From contig JAKFUL010000013.1 in assembly GCA_021732665.1 (NCBI GenBank), positions 1-52,660 on the forward strand: a stretch of DNA of 52,660 nucleotides. The letters run 5' to 3'. The stretch comes from Acetobacteraceae bacterium. Its GTDB lineage: Bacteria > Pseudomonadota > Alphaproteobacteria > Acetobacterales > Acetobacteraceae. This document shows, in pieces, positions 40,782 through 48,511 of this stretch. The notes beneath the pieces are model-generated. The model was not told where the DNA came from and did not search any database. It saw nothing but the letters and a program-made list of their open reading frames with translations. How positions within the stretch are numbered: the first letter of the stretch is position 1; each line of letters starts with the position of its first letter. Both the position numbers and the translations under genes were made by a program.

Positions 40782-42419
40782 ATGCTCTCCCCCATCGACA
40801 TCGAGGTCATCCGCAACGCCCTCTCCGCCGCCGCGGCCGAGATGGATGTCACGGTCTGGCGCACCTCACGCTCCACCATCGTGCGGGAATTGCTCGACTA
40901 CTCCACCGCCGTCTTCGACGCGGATGGCTGGAACCTGGCGCAATCCGCCCGCATTCCGCAGCACCTCAATTCCATGTCGGCGGCGCTGCGAACCTTGCTG
41001 GAAAAATTCATCGTCGCCGAGGATTGGGGCCCGGATGACGTCGTCATCACCAACGACCCTTATTGCGGCGGCCAGCACCTGCCGGACATCCTGGCGTTTC
41101 GCCCGGTGTTCCATGATGGCGTGCGCATCGCCTATGTCGGCACGCTGTGCCACCACATCGATGTCGGCGGCCTGGCGGCGGGCTCCTATGCCGCGAAGGC
41201 CACCGAGATTTTCCAGGAAGGGCTGCGCATCCCGCCGGTGAAACTCATCGAGCGCGGCGTGCGCAATGAGGCGGTGTGGAGCATCATCCGGCAGAATATC
41301 CGCAAGCCGGATCTGCTGCTGGGCGATCTGCAAAGCCAGATCGCCTCGCTGGAGGTCGGCCGCACCGCACTGGCGCGGCTGGCCACGCGCTATGGCGCGG
41401 CGGCGATGCTGGAGGCGTCGCGAAAAATTCTCGACATGAGCGAGACTGCGATGCGCGCGGCGCTGGCCGCCATGCCCGACGGCACCTATGAATTCACCGA
41501 TCAACTCGATGATGACGGCATCGACCTGGGCCGCCCGATCATGCTGCAGGTGCGGCTGACCATCGCGGGGGACACCGCCACCGTCGATCTCTCCGGCTGT
41601 TCGCCGCAGGTGCAGGGGCCGACCAACGCCACTCTCGCCAGCAGCAACTCCGCCGTGATGTTCGCGCTGATGAGTGCCGCGCTGGGGGGGCGGACGGATG
41701 GCTTCGCCATGAACGCCGGTTGCTATCGGCCCATCAGCGTGATCGCGCCCGAGGGGCTGGTGGTCAACGCCCGCGCCCCAGCCCCCGTGGCGCATCGCGT
41801 CGCCATCACCCATCGCCTGCTCAACGCCATGTATGGCGCGCTGCACCAGGCCGTGCCCGAGCGCATCCCCGCCGCCTATTACGGCTGCTCCTACGTCACC
41901 ACCTTCCAGACCGTGCGCGCCGACGAAAAACGCGACGTGCTGGTGGAGATCGAGATCGGCGGCTCGGGCGCCGCACCCGCGAAGGATGGGGTGAACGCCT
42001 ATTCCTCCGGCATGCACAACAACAGCAATATTCCGATCGAAATGATCGAGGCGCAGATGCCACTCACCATCACCCGCTATGCCCTGCTGCCGGGCACCGG
42101 CGGCGATGGGCAGTATCGCGGTGGCCTGGGGCTGGTGCGGGAATGGCGGGTGGACAGCCCGCGCTGCTTCTTCACCGCGAATATGGACCGCTTCTTCAGC
42201 CAGCCCTATGGGTTGGCCGGGGGCGGCGCGGCCTCGGTCGGCAAGCTGGACCTGCTGCGCGGCGGCACCACCACGCCCATCCCGCCCAAGAGCGACAATG
42301 TGCCGCTGCTGGCAGGCGATATCGTGCGGCTGGAGACCTCGGGCGGCGGCGGCTTCGGGCCTGCCACGGCCCGGCCGGGGACGGCGCGCGAGGCCGACCG
42401 GCGCATGCGCTATGTTTGA
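40782..42419 (+). CDS. hyuB: Hydantoinase/oxoprolinase subunit B family protein
   Basis: 545 residues, HyuB family. Signatures: NALSAAAAEMDVTVWRTSRS, NDPYCGGQHLPDILAFRPVF, VGTLCHHIDVGGLAAGSYA, the region FALMSAALGGRTDGFAMNAG and, near the C-terminus, GTGGDGQYRGGLG and LETSGGGGFG. It forms the hydrolytic/carboxylating complex with HyuA. Its stop overlaps the MaoC gene start by 8 bp, so all downstream genes are tightly coupled. Confidence 0.93.
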   Translation: MLSPIDIEVIRNALSAAAAEMDVTVWRTSRSTIVRELLDYSTAVFDADGWNLAQSARIPQHLNSMSAALRTLLEKFIVAEDWGPDDVVITNDPYCGGQHLPDILAFRPVFHDGVRIAYVGTLCHHIDVGGLAAGSYAAKATEIFQEGLRIPPVKLIERGVRNEAVWSIIRQNIRKPDLLLGDLQSQIASLEVGRTALARLATRYGAAAMLEASRKILDMSETAMRAALAAMPDGTYEFTDQLDDDGIDLGRPIMLQVRLTIAGDTATVDLSGCSPQVQGPTNATLASSNSAVMFALMSAALGGRTDGFAMNAGCYRPISVIAPEGLVVNARAPAPVAHRVAITHRLLNAMYGALHQAVPERIPAAYYGCSYVTTFQTVRADEKRDVLVEIEIGGSGAAPAKDGVNAYSSGMHNNSNIPIEMIEAQMPLTITRYALLPGTGGDGQYRGGLGLVREWRVDSPRCFFTANMDRFFSQPYGLAGGGAASVGKLDLLRGGTTTPIPPKSDNVPLLAGDIVRLETSGGGGFGPATARPGTAREADRRMRYV

Positions 42420-42870
42420 ACACCGCCTCGCACCCCAACGCTGGTTCGAGGATTTCGCGGTCGGCGAGGTCTTCAACCTCCCCAGCCGGACGATGACGGA
42501 GGCGATCTTCCTCGCCTTCCAGGCCGCCTCCGGCGACAATCACCCCATCCATTACGACGTCGAATTCTGCCGCGCCCATGGCATGCCGCACATGCTGGCG
42601 CACGGCTTCCAGGTGGCGATCCAGACCGCCGCCGGGGCGGGGCTGTTTCCTTTCATGGTCGAGGAATCGCTGAAGGCCTTTCTCGACCAGTCCAGCCGCT
42701 TCCTGGCGCCGGTCTTCGTCGGCGACACGCTCTATCCCAGCCTGACGGTCGCGAAGCTGGAACCGCAAAACACCACCGGCATCCTCACCATGGCCAGCGC
42801 CGTGCGAAACCAGAAGGGCGTGGTGGTGCTGGACGGCACACAGCGCTACCTCTTGCGCAAACGCGCATGA
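42412..42870 (+). CDS. MaoC-like (R)-hydratase, hot-dog fold
   Basis: 152 residues. The motif ASGDNHPIHYD contains the hydratase-2 catalytic pair, Asp42 and His47; it is followed by GMPHMLAHGF and a C-terminal strand region. MaoC proteins hydrate enoyl-CoA or mesaconyl-type thioesters. It may act on the CoA ester of the product of HyuAB, although no CoA ligase is present in the operon. The ATG at 42412 overlaps the hyuB stop. Confidence 0.9.
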   Translation: MFEHRLAPQRWFEDFAVGEVFNLPSRTMTEAIFLAFQAASGDNHPIHYDVEFCRAHGMPHMLAHGFQVAIQTAAGAGLFPFMVEESLKAFLDQSSRFLAPVFVGDTLYPSLTVAKLEPQNTTGILTMASAVRNQKGVVVLDGTQRYLLRKRA

Positions 42871-42880
42871 GGAAAACGCC

Positions 42881-43648
42881 ATGGCCAAGATCACCTACGA
42901 CCTGAAGGGCACCGCGGCCCTCGTCACCGGCGGCGCCTCGGGCATCGGCCTCGCCACCGTGCGCATGCTGGCGCAGGCCGGCTGCCGCGTGGCCCTCAAC
43001 CACCTGGCGGATGACCCGCGCGGGCCGGAACAGGTCGCCGCCCTGACCGCCGAGGGTTTTTCGGTGCTCAGCGCCCCGGGCAATGTGGCCGACGCCGCAG
43101 ACGCGCCGCGCATGGTCGAAGCCGCCGTCGCCGCCCTGGGAAGGATGGACTACCTGGTCAACAACGCCGGCACCCCAGGCACCCGCCACGCCATCCCACC
43201 CCAGGCACTCGACCTCATCACCGAGGAATTGTGGGAACAGGTGCTGGAAGTGAACCTGCTCGGCGTCTTCCGCTGCGCCAAGGCGGCCGCGCCGCATCTG
43301 CGCGCCACACGCGGCGCCATGGTGAGCGTGGCCTCCATCGCCGGGCTGCACTTTCCCGGCTCCTCCATGGCCTATGGCGCCAGCAAGGCGGGGGTGATCT
43401 CGCTCACCAAAAACCTGGCGCGCGGGCTGGCGCCGGAGGTGCGGGTGAACGCCATCGCACCCGGCGCCGTCGACAGCTCCTGGATGGTGGAATGGACGAA
43501 CGAGCAACGCGACCAATCCATCGAGGGCGCGCTGCTGAAACGCCGCTGCGCACCGGAAGACCTGGCCGAGGTTTTGCTGTTCCTGCTCGCGGGGGCGGCG
43601 ATGGTGACGGGGCAGACCATCACGGTGGATGGCGGGCTGACTGTGTGA
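42881..43648 (+). CDS. Short-chain dehydrogenase/reductase (SDR)
   Basis: 255 residues, classical SDR. Cofactor motif TGGASGIG (16-23), LVNNAG structural motif, Ser in VSVASIAG, and the catalytic Tyr165-x3-Lys169 in YGASKAG. It ends TGQTITVDGGL as usual. An NAD(P)-dependent oxidoreductase of a hydroxyacyl or alcohol intermediate. Last gene of the operon; the TGA is the first element of the repeat unit with terminator hairpins at 43646. Confidence 0.94.
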   Translation: MAKITYDLKGTAALVTGGASGIGLATVRMLAQAGCRVALNHLADDPRGPEQVAALTAEGFSVLSAPGNVADAADAPRMVEAAVAALGRMDYLVNNAGTPGTRHAIPPQALDLITEELWEQVLEVNLLGVFRCAKAAAPHLRATRGAMVSVASIAGLHFPGSSMAYGASKAGVISLTKNLARGLAPEVRVNAIAPGAVDSSWMVEWTNEQRDQSIEGALLKRRCAPEDLAEVLLFLLAGAAMVTGQTITVDGGLTV

Positions 43649-43716
43649 GCGTGGCCCTTGGGAGGGCTCTGCCCTCCCAAACCCTCCCGCCAGGAGCCAC
43701 GGGCTCCTGGACCGCG
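43646..43716 (+). repeat. Complete stop-linked repeat with two hairpins (terminator)
   Basis: Starts at the SDR stop codon: TGAGCGTGGCCC, then a perfect 10-bp hairpin TTGGGAGGGC-TCT-GCCCTCCCAA (43658-43680), AACCCTCCCG, and a second perfect 9-bp hairpin CCAGGAGCC-ACG-GGCTCCTGG (43690-43710) followed by ACCGCG. A homologous copy in opposite orientation ends the convergent gene. Probably a transcription terminator or mRNA-end stabiliser that spreads as a repeat. Confidence 0.8.
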
Positions 43717-43808
43717 TTCGAGTTCAAGCGTGCGATTCACTGGCGAACCGCGTCATAAACGAGCTGCCGCAGCCCCGGTCGCACCTGCACAAGGCTTGCC
43801 ATAAGCCC

Positions 43809-43885
43809 GCGGTCCAGGAGCCCGTGCCTCCTGGCGGATGGGGTGTGGGGAAGGCAGCGCGCCTTCCCCACGGGCCGCGCTCTCA
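43809..43885 (-). repeat. Second complete copy of the stop-linked repeat, inverted
   Basis: On the minus strand it begins at the TGA of the binding-protein gene: TGAGAGCGCGGCCC, then hairpin GTGGGGAAGGC-N5-GCCTTCCCCAC (43845-43871), ACCCCATCCG and CCAGGAGGCACGGGCTCCTGG, ACCGCG. The last 28 bases match the copy at 43646 with one difference. The 92 bp between the two copies show no shared sequence or gene. Confidence 0.8.
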
Positions 43886-45472
43886 GTTCCCCACCCGCAC
43901 CAGCCGCAGCGGAAACCCGTTATCGGCCTGTTGCTGCAGGGTGATGTTGGCGCGCGAGGCCCAGACCACCTGTTGCTGGTGCAGCGGGATATAGGCCACG
44001 TCGTTTTGCAGGATGCGGCTGGCCTGGGTGATCAGTTCCTGCCGCCGTGCCGGTGTGGTTTCCACCGAGATCTGTTCCACCAGCGTGTCGAAGGCGGTGT
44101 TGGAGTAGCCGCCATTGTTGAACACGCCGCGCGTGCCGTCGCGCGTGCCGGCCAGGTTGAACAGCGCGTTGTGCGCGTCGTAGGTGTTGGGGGTCCAGCC
44201 CAGCAGGTAGAAGCTGGTGTTGTAGCGCGGCGCATTGACCTCGGCGAAGAAGCGCGCGCGGGTTTGTGCCGCCAGCGTCACGCGCACGCCGATGCGCGCC
44301 AGCATGGCGACCACGGCGGTGCAGATCGCCTCGTCATTGACGTAACGGTCATTCGGGCAATCGAGGGTGACGCCGAAGCCGTTGGGGAAGCCGGCCTCGG
44401 TCAGCAGGCGGCGGGCGCCCTCCGCATCCATCGGCGCGCGGCGGTCGTTTTCCTCCAGGAAGCCGTTCACCCCGGGGCCAAAAATCTGCGCCGTGGGCCG
44501 GGCCTGGCCGCGCATCACGCGGGTGCGGATCGCCTCGATGTCGATGGCCATGGACATGGCGCGGCGCACGCGCACGTCCTGGAAGGGGTTGCGACCGCGC
44601 ACGTCGCTCTTGAGAAGTTCGGCGCGCATCTGGTCCATGCCCAGATAGATGGTGCGCAGCTCCGGCCCCTGGATGACGCGCAGATTGGCGGTGCGGGTGA
44701 TGCGTTCCATGTCCTGCGGCGGCACGGTGTAGACCATGTCGACCTCGCCGCTCAGCAACGCCGCCACCCGTGTGGCGTCATTGGCGATGACGTTGAATTC
44801 GACGCGGGTCAGGTTGTGCTCCGGCCGGTCCCACCACAGCGGGTTGGGGCCGAGCACGGTGCGCCGGTCCGGCTCGCGGCTCACCAGCACGAAGGGGCCG
44901 GTGCCCATGGCGTTGCGGGTGGCGAAATTCTCCTCGCGCGAGGTGAGGTCGGCCACGCGGGCGGCGCCGTTCCGCTCCAGCCAAGCCTTCGACATGATGC
45001 CGAAGCTGGTCAGCTCCTCGGGCAGGATGGGGTTGGCCACGCGGGTGATGAGATCGACGGTGAAGTCGTCGATCTTGCGCACCTCGGCGACCGAGGCGAA
45101 CCAGGCCGCCACGTTCGAGCCGGGGCCGCGGGCGCGGGCAATGGAGAAGACCACATCCTCGGCGGTGAAGGGCGTGCCGTCGGAGAAGCGGACGCCGCGA
45201 CGCAGGTGGAAGCGCCAGGTGGTCGGGTCAACCTGTTCCCAGCGTTCGGCCAGGGCGGCTTCCAGGCGCAGGTTGCGGTCGCGCCGCACCAGCGGCTCGT
45301 AGATATTGGCGTTGAAGGTCAGCAGGAAGGTTTCGGACCGGGTGTAGGGGTCCATCGAGTTGACGTCGCCGTCATTGGCCCAGCGGAAGGTGTTGGCCTG
45401 CGCGGGCGTGGTGCTTGCCGGGACGGCGAGCATGGTGCCCGCCAGGAGTGCGGCCGCGAAGAATTTGCGCAT
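43883..45472 (-). CDS. ABC transporter substrate-binding protein (SBP_bac_5, dipeptide/oligopeptide type)
   Basis: 529 residues. Signal peptide MRKFFAAALLAGTMLAVPAS ending near AQA. Family features: FRWANDGDVNSMDPYTRSE, WRFHLRRGVRFSDGTPFTAE, GTGPFVLVSREPDRRTVLGP and YNTSFYLLGWTPNTYDAHN. It binds peptides, opines or similar solutes for a DppBCDF-type ABC importer. No permease or ATPase genes are next to it, so it is an orphan here. It converges on the hyu operon across the inverted repeat pair. Confidence 0.92.
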   Translation of the reverse strand: MRKFFAAALLAGTMLAVPASTTPAQANTFRWANDGDVNSMDPYTRSETFLLTFNANIYEPLVRRDRNLRLEAALAERWEQVDPTTWRFHLRRGVRFSDGTPFTAEDVVFSIARARGPGSNVAAWFASVAEVRKIDDFTVDLITRVANPILPEELTSFGIMSKAWLERNGAARVADLTSREENFATRNAMGTGPFVLVSREPDRRTVLGPNPLWWDRPEHNLTRVEFNVIANDATRVAALLSGEVDMVYTVPPQDMERITRTANLRVIQGPELRTIYLGMDQMRAELLKSDVRGRNPFQDVRVRRAMSMAIDIEAIRTRVMRGQARPTAQIFGPGVNGFLEENDRRAPMDAEGARRLLTEAGFPNGFGVTLDCPNDRYVNDEAICTAVVAMLARIGVRVTLAAQTRARFFAEVNAPRYNTSFYLLGWTPNTYDAHNALFNLAGTRDGTRGVFNNGGYSNTAFDTLVEQISVETTPARRQELITQASRILQNDVAYIPLHQQQVVWASRANITLQQQADNGFPLRLVRVGN

Positions 45473-45508
45473 GGTTTTTGACCTGTCCCTGTTGCGATTG
45501 CGGCGAGG

Positions 45509-45952
45509 CTAGCCGTGCCCGGGGCAGGGGGGAAGATGCGCGGCGCGGCGCCCGGGCGCCCTCTCAGGCGTGAATGCACAGGAATGCGGCAGGCTTCGGC
45601 GCCCTTCCGCCGCCGCCAGCGATGCGGCGCGGGCCAGGGCCTCCAGCGCATCCGCGGCGCGGCCCAGCGCGGCCAGCGCCTCACATCGCCCGGTATGGCC
45701 ATCGGGCAGGTTGGCGGCCACCGCGGGGGTCAGCCCGGTTTCCGCAAGGGCAGGGGGCACGGAGAGTTCGGAAATCGAGATCGGCTCCCGCCCCACCTCG
45801 CGCGAAACCATGGTGATGGCGACTTCACCGAATATCAGCGGCACGCCGATGAGCATCACCTTCTCGGTAACCGGCCAGGCGATGTGGGCGGCGTGGAGGC
45901 CGCGCCTGACCCCGCCCGGTTTGCTGTCGGAAAATTCCATGCCGGCGGCCAC
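45509..45952 (-). pseudogene. Remnant of a TPR-protein paralogue (internal deletion)
   Basis: A frame of up to 147 codons with likely start at 45940. Residues ISISELSVPPALAETGLTPA and the following VAANLPDG resemble MMPIGVPAKLVEAGLSPEVV and ALRLLDG of the TPR protein at 20178-21458. The next part, RCEALAALGRAADALEALAR, resembles the C-terminal helix of that protein (RIETLLVLGRRAAARAEFAE). The roughly 270 residues between them are missing. It reads through without a stop, so a short product is possible, but an internally deleted pseudogene is the simplest view. The palindrome GGTTGTTACAACC lies upstream at 45960-45972. Confidence 0.5.
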
Positions 45953-45982
45953 CCTCTCGGGTTGTTACAACCGATGCATGAT

Positions 45983-46015
45983 CGCGCGGAAAGCCTAATG
46001 CGGGCTTTCCGCGCG
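45983..46015 (-). terminator. Terminator of the F0 ATP synthase operon
   Basis: Perfect 13-bp stem CGCGCGGAAAGCC (45983-45995) with GGCTTTCCGCGCG (46003-46015), 7-base loop, starting 7 bp after the atpF stop. No T-tract follows, but the stem is the strongest in the region. Confidence 0.75.
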
Positions 46016-46022
46016 GTGCGGT

Positions 46023-46529
46023 TCAGGCGGCGCGGAGCGCGCGGGGCAGGTCAGCGACGGCGGCGTCGATCATCGTCGCGTCATCCTCGGCGGTGAAGCT
46101 CTCGGCGATCAGCGCGCGGGCGGCGGCGGTGGCCACCTCGGCCGCCACGCCACGGACTTCGGCCATGGCGGAGGCCTCGGCGGCGGCGATGCGGTCCATC
46201 GCCATGCGCTCCCGCCTTCCGGCGGCGGCCTCGGCCTCGGCGGCGGCGGCCAGGCCGACGCGCTCGGCCTCGGCCGTGGCGCGGGCGATCAGGGCCTGGG
46301 CCTCGGCCAGGGCGGTGGCGCGCTCGGCCTGGGCCTGAACGAGCATCTCCTCGGCCTCGGCACGCAGCCGCGCTGCTTCGGCCAGTTCGGCTGCGATGCG
46401 CAGGCCGCGGGCATCGAGCATGGGCGCAATCTTCGCCCAGCCCGACTTGATGACGATCCCGACGAAGATGGCAAAGCTGGCGGCGACCCAGAATTTCGGG
46501 TCGGACCAGAAGTATCCGTAGTCTTGCAT
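46023..46529 (-). CDS. atpF: F0F1 ATP synthase subunit b
   Basis: 168 residues. One N-terminal membrane helix (about 10-30, KFWVAASFAIFVGIVIKSGW) and a long Ala/Glu-rich coiled coil forming the peripheral stalk. It is the last gene of the F0 operon and its start overlaps the b' stop by one base (TGATG). Having both b and b' is typical of alphaproteobacteria and cyanobacteria. Confidence 0.94.
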   Translation of the reverse strand: MQDYGYFWSDPKFWVAASFAIFVGIVIKSGWAKIAPMLDARGLRIAAELAEAARLRAEAEEMLVQAQAERATALAEAQALIARATAEAERVGLAAAAEAEAAAGRRERMAMDRIAAAEASAMAEVRGVAAEVATAAARALIAESFTAEDDATMIDAAVADLPRALRAA

Positions 46530-47029
46530 CAGCCGATCCCCCGCGCGCTCAGCACCCGGCCCACGGCGCCATCCACCGCGGCCGCGTCCGCGCGGCCGGT
46601 CAGGCGGGTGACGAGGGCCGTTGTGGTGTCCACCGCGACGCCACGCAGCGCCGACATGGCTGCGTCGCGCGAGGCCGCGATGCGCCCCTCAGCCGCGTTG
46701 ATCTGTTCGGCCAGCCGGGCGTTCAGCGCCTCGGCACGGCTCTGGGCGGCGGCGTTGGCCTGCGCCACCGCGTCGGCGATGGCCGCCTGCGCCTCGGCCC
46801 GGGCCTTGAGGTTGGCCGCCTGCATCTCCGCCATGGCGGCATCGGCCGCGGATTTGGAGCCGCGCGCGGCGTCGAGATCAGCCGCGATGCGGCCCGCCCT
46901 CTCCTCCAGCACGCTGGCGACCTGCGGCAGCATGTAGGTGTTCAGCACGTAGTACAGCACACCGAAGATGACGAGCAGCCATACGGCCTGCGCCAGCACC
47001 ATCGGGTTGGCGAAATCAAGCTGCGGCAT
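46529..47029 (-). CDS. atpG: F0F1 ATP synthase subunit b'
   Basis: 166 residues starting MPQLDFANPMVLAQAVWLLV. It has a longer first membrane region, LLVIFGVLYYVLNTYMLPQV, typical of b', then a heptad-rich Ala/Glu/Arg coiled coil. It forms a heterodimeric stator with b. It is preceded by a strong hairpin after atpE (47061-47085). Confidence 0.93.
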   Translation of the reverse strand: MPQLDFANPMVLAQAVWLLVIFGVLYYVLNTYMLPQVASVLEERAGRIAADLDAARGSKSAADAAMAEMQAANLKARAEAQAAIADAVAQANAAAQSRAEALNARLAEQINAAEGRIAASRDAAMSALRGVAVDTTTALVTRLTGRADAAAVDGAVGRVLSARGIG

Positions 47030-47060
47030 GGCCGAGCCTCCCTCTGTCCAGGATCACGTT

Positions 47061-47085
47061 CCGGCCGGGGCGGCGCCCCGGCCGG
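47061..47085 (-). other. Intercistronic hairpin between atpE and b'
   Basis: Perfect 11-bp stem CCGGCCGGGGC (47061-47071) and GCCCCGGCCGG (47075-47085) with a 3-base loop, 11 bp after the atpE stop. It may shield the 3' end of an atpE transcript or partly terminate, helping make more c subunit than b'/b. Confidence 0.7.
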
Positions 47086-47096
47086 TGTCGGGACGA

Positions 47097-47321
47097 TCAG
47101 GCGAAGAGGATGAGGAAGGCGATCAGCAGCGCGAAGAGCGCCACGGCTTCCGTCAGCGCGAAGCCCAGAATGCCGATCGGGAAGACGGCATCACGCGCGG
47201 CCGGGTTGCGGGCCACGCTGGTGATCAGCGCGGAGAAGATGTTGCCGATGCCCAGGCCAACACCGAACAGCGCGATCACGGCGATACCGGCGCCAAGCGC
47301 CTTCGCGGCTGCAACTTCCAT
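47097..47321 (-). CDS. atpE: F0F1 ATP synthase subunit c
   Basis: 74 residues, two membrane helices. The Gly-rich packing motif GVGLGIGN lies in helix 1 and the proton-carrying carboxylate Glu58 in [16 protein letters not shown] in helix 2. The polar loop RNPAARD lies between. Forms the rotating c-ring. No sodium-binding residue pattern was evident, so proton coupling is expected. Confidence 0.97.
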   Translation of the reverse strand: MEVAAAKALGAGIAVIALFGVGLGIGNIFSALITSVARNPAARDAVFPIGILGFALTEAVALFALLIAFLILFA

Positions 47322-47371
47322 GGTCTCAATCCTTCTTGTCAGAAAATCTGTGGTTAAAATGGCTGCCGAAC

Positions 47372-48127
47372 TTAGTGCAGATGCACCGCGTCATGCAGGT
47401 AGATGCAGGTGAGGATGGCGAAGACATAAGCCTGCAGGAACGCCACCAGCACTTCGAAGCCCACCAGCGCGACGTTGATCGTCAGCGGCAGCAGGGAGAG
47501 GAAAGGCCCGGCCACGCCCAGGCCGGCCAGCATCACGATGAAGGTCGCGAAGACCTTCAGCATCACGTGCCCGGCCACCATGTTGGCGAAGAGACGGATG
47601 GACAGGCTGATCGGGCGGGAGAGGTAGGAGATGATTTCCACCGGCACGATGATCGGCGCGAGCCAAAGCGGCGCGCCCTCGGGGAAGAAATAACCGAAGA
47701 ATTTTTTGCCATGCAGCATCAGTGCGACCACGGTGATCAGCACGAAGACCATGGCGGCCAGCGCGAAGGTGACGGCGATGTGGCTGGTGAAGGTGAAGGC
47801 GTAGGGGAACAGGCCCAGCATGTTGCCGAATAGCACGAACATGAACAGCGTGAACACGAAGGGAAAGTAACGCTTGCCCGCATCGCCGATCTGCTCGGTC
47901 ACCATGTTGTGGATGAATTCATAGGAGGTCTCGGCCAGCGACTGCAGCCGGCCCGGCACCAGGGCGCGGGCGCGCATGCCGTAATGCAGCAGGGCCAGGA
48001 TCAGACCGGCCACGATCACCATGTGCAAATTGGACTGGGTGAAATTCACCGATGCGCCGAAAGGGCCCAGCACGGTGCCGAGCTCGAACTGGCTCAGCGC
48101 GTCAATCGATTTGCCTTCGGCCGCCAC
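47372..48127 (-). CDS. atpB: F0F1 ATP synthase subunit a
   Basis: 251 residues from a GTG at 48127 with GGGGG eight bases upstream; the frame is open further upstream through atpI but has no plausible start there. Membrane segments include [20 protein letters not shown] and [20 protein letters not shown]. The essential Arg is in [17 protein letters not shown]. The end [10 protein letters not shown] is typical. It provides the proton half-channels facing the c-ring. Confidence 0.95.
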   Translation of the reverse strand: MAAEGKSIDALSQFELGTVLGPFGASVNFTQSNLHMVIVAGLILALLHYGMRARALVPGRLQSLAETSYEFIHNMVTEQIGDAGKRYFPFVFTLFMFVLFGNMLGLFPYAFTFTSHIAVTFALAAMVFVLITVVALMLHGKKFFGYFFPEGAPLWLAPIIVPVEIISYLSRPISLSIRLFANMVAGHVMLKVFATFIVMLAGLGVAGPFLSLLPLTINVALVGFEVLVAFLQAYVFAILTCIYLHDAVHLH

Positions 48128-48147
48128 TTGTATGCCCCCAAAAGAGA

Positions 48148-48438
48148 TCAGTCGCGTTTCATCCCGCGCGGTTTGAACAGCCGAAAGACGTTCAGCACCC
48201 CCGCGGCGCTGCCCATGACGAACATCAGCAGAAAGAGCCAGGGCCAGGTTCCCAGCCAGCGATCGAGCAGCAGACCCACCACGACGCCGACGACCAGAGC
48301 CGAGAACACCTCGACCCCGGCACGGTAACCAACCCCCCATGAGCCGCCTGGCGGCCCAGCGTTTCCCGCGGCGCGATCCAGCCCTTGCCGGGCCCGCGCC
48401 TCGTTCAGCCGCTTGTCGAAGCCATCCTGCTTGCTCAT
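48148..48438 (-). CDS. atpI: AtpI family F0F1 ATP synthase assembly protein
   Basis: 96 residues. Cytoplasmic N-terminus MSKQDGFDKRLNEARARQGL, two membrane helices (GVEVFSALVVGVVVGLLLDR and WLFLLMFVMGSAAGVLNVFR) and a basic tail KPRGMKRD. AtpI-type proteins help assemble the c-ring. First gene of the F0 operon; the F1 genes are elsewhere, as in other alphaproteobacteria. Confidence 0.93.
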   Translation of the reverse strand: MSKQDGFDKRLNEARARQGLDRAAGNAGPPGGSWGVGYRAGVEVFSALVVGVVVGLLLDRWLGTWPWLFLLMFVMGSAAGVLNVFRLFKPRGMKRD

Positions 48439-48471
48439 GCGATGCCCCTCCTGCGGATACCCGCTGAAGGC

Positions 48472-48496
48472 AGGGGGCGGATACGGTCTGCCCCCT
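48472..48496 (-). terminator. Hairpin between the GGDEF-EAL gene and atpI
   Basis: Arms AGGGGGC (48472-48478) and GCCCCCT (48490-48496), 11-base loop, 15 bp after the GGDEF-EAL stop and before atpI on the same strand. Likely separates the two transcripts. Confidence 0.55.
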
Positions 48497-48511
48497 AGTG
48501 TGTCAACCCGT

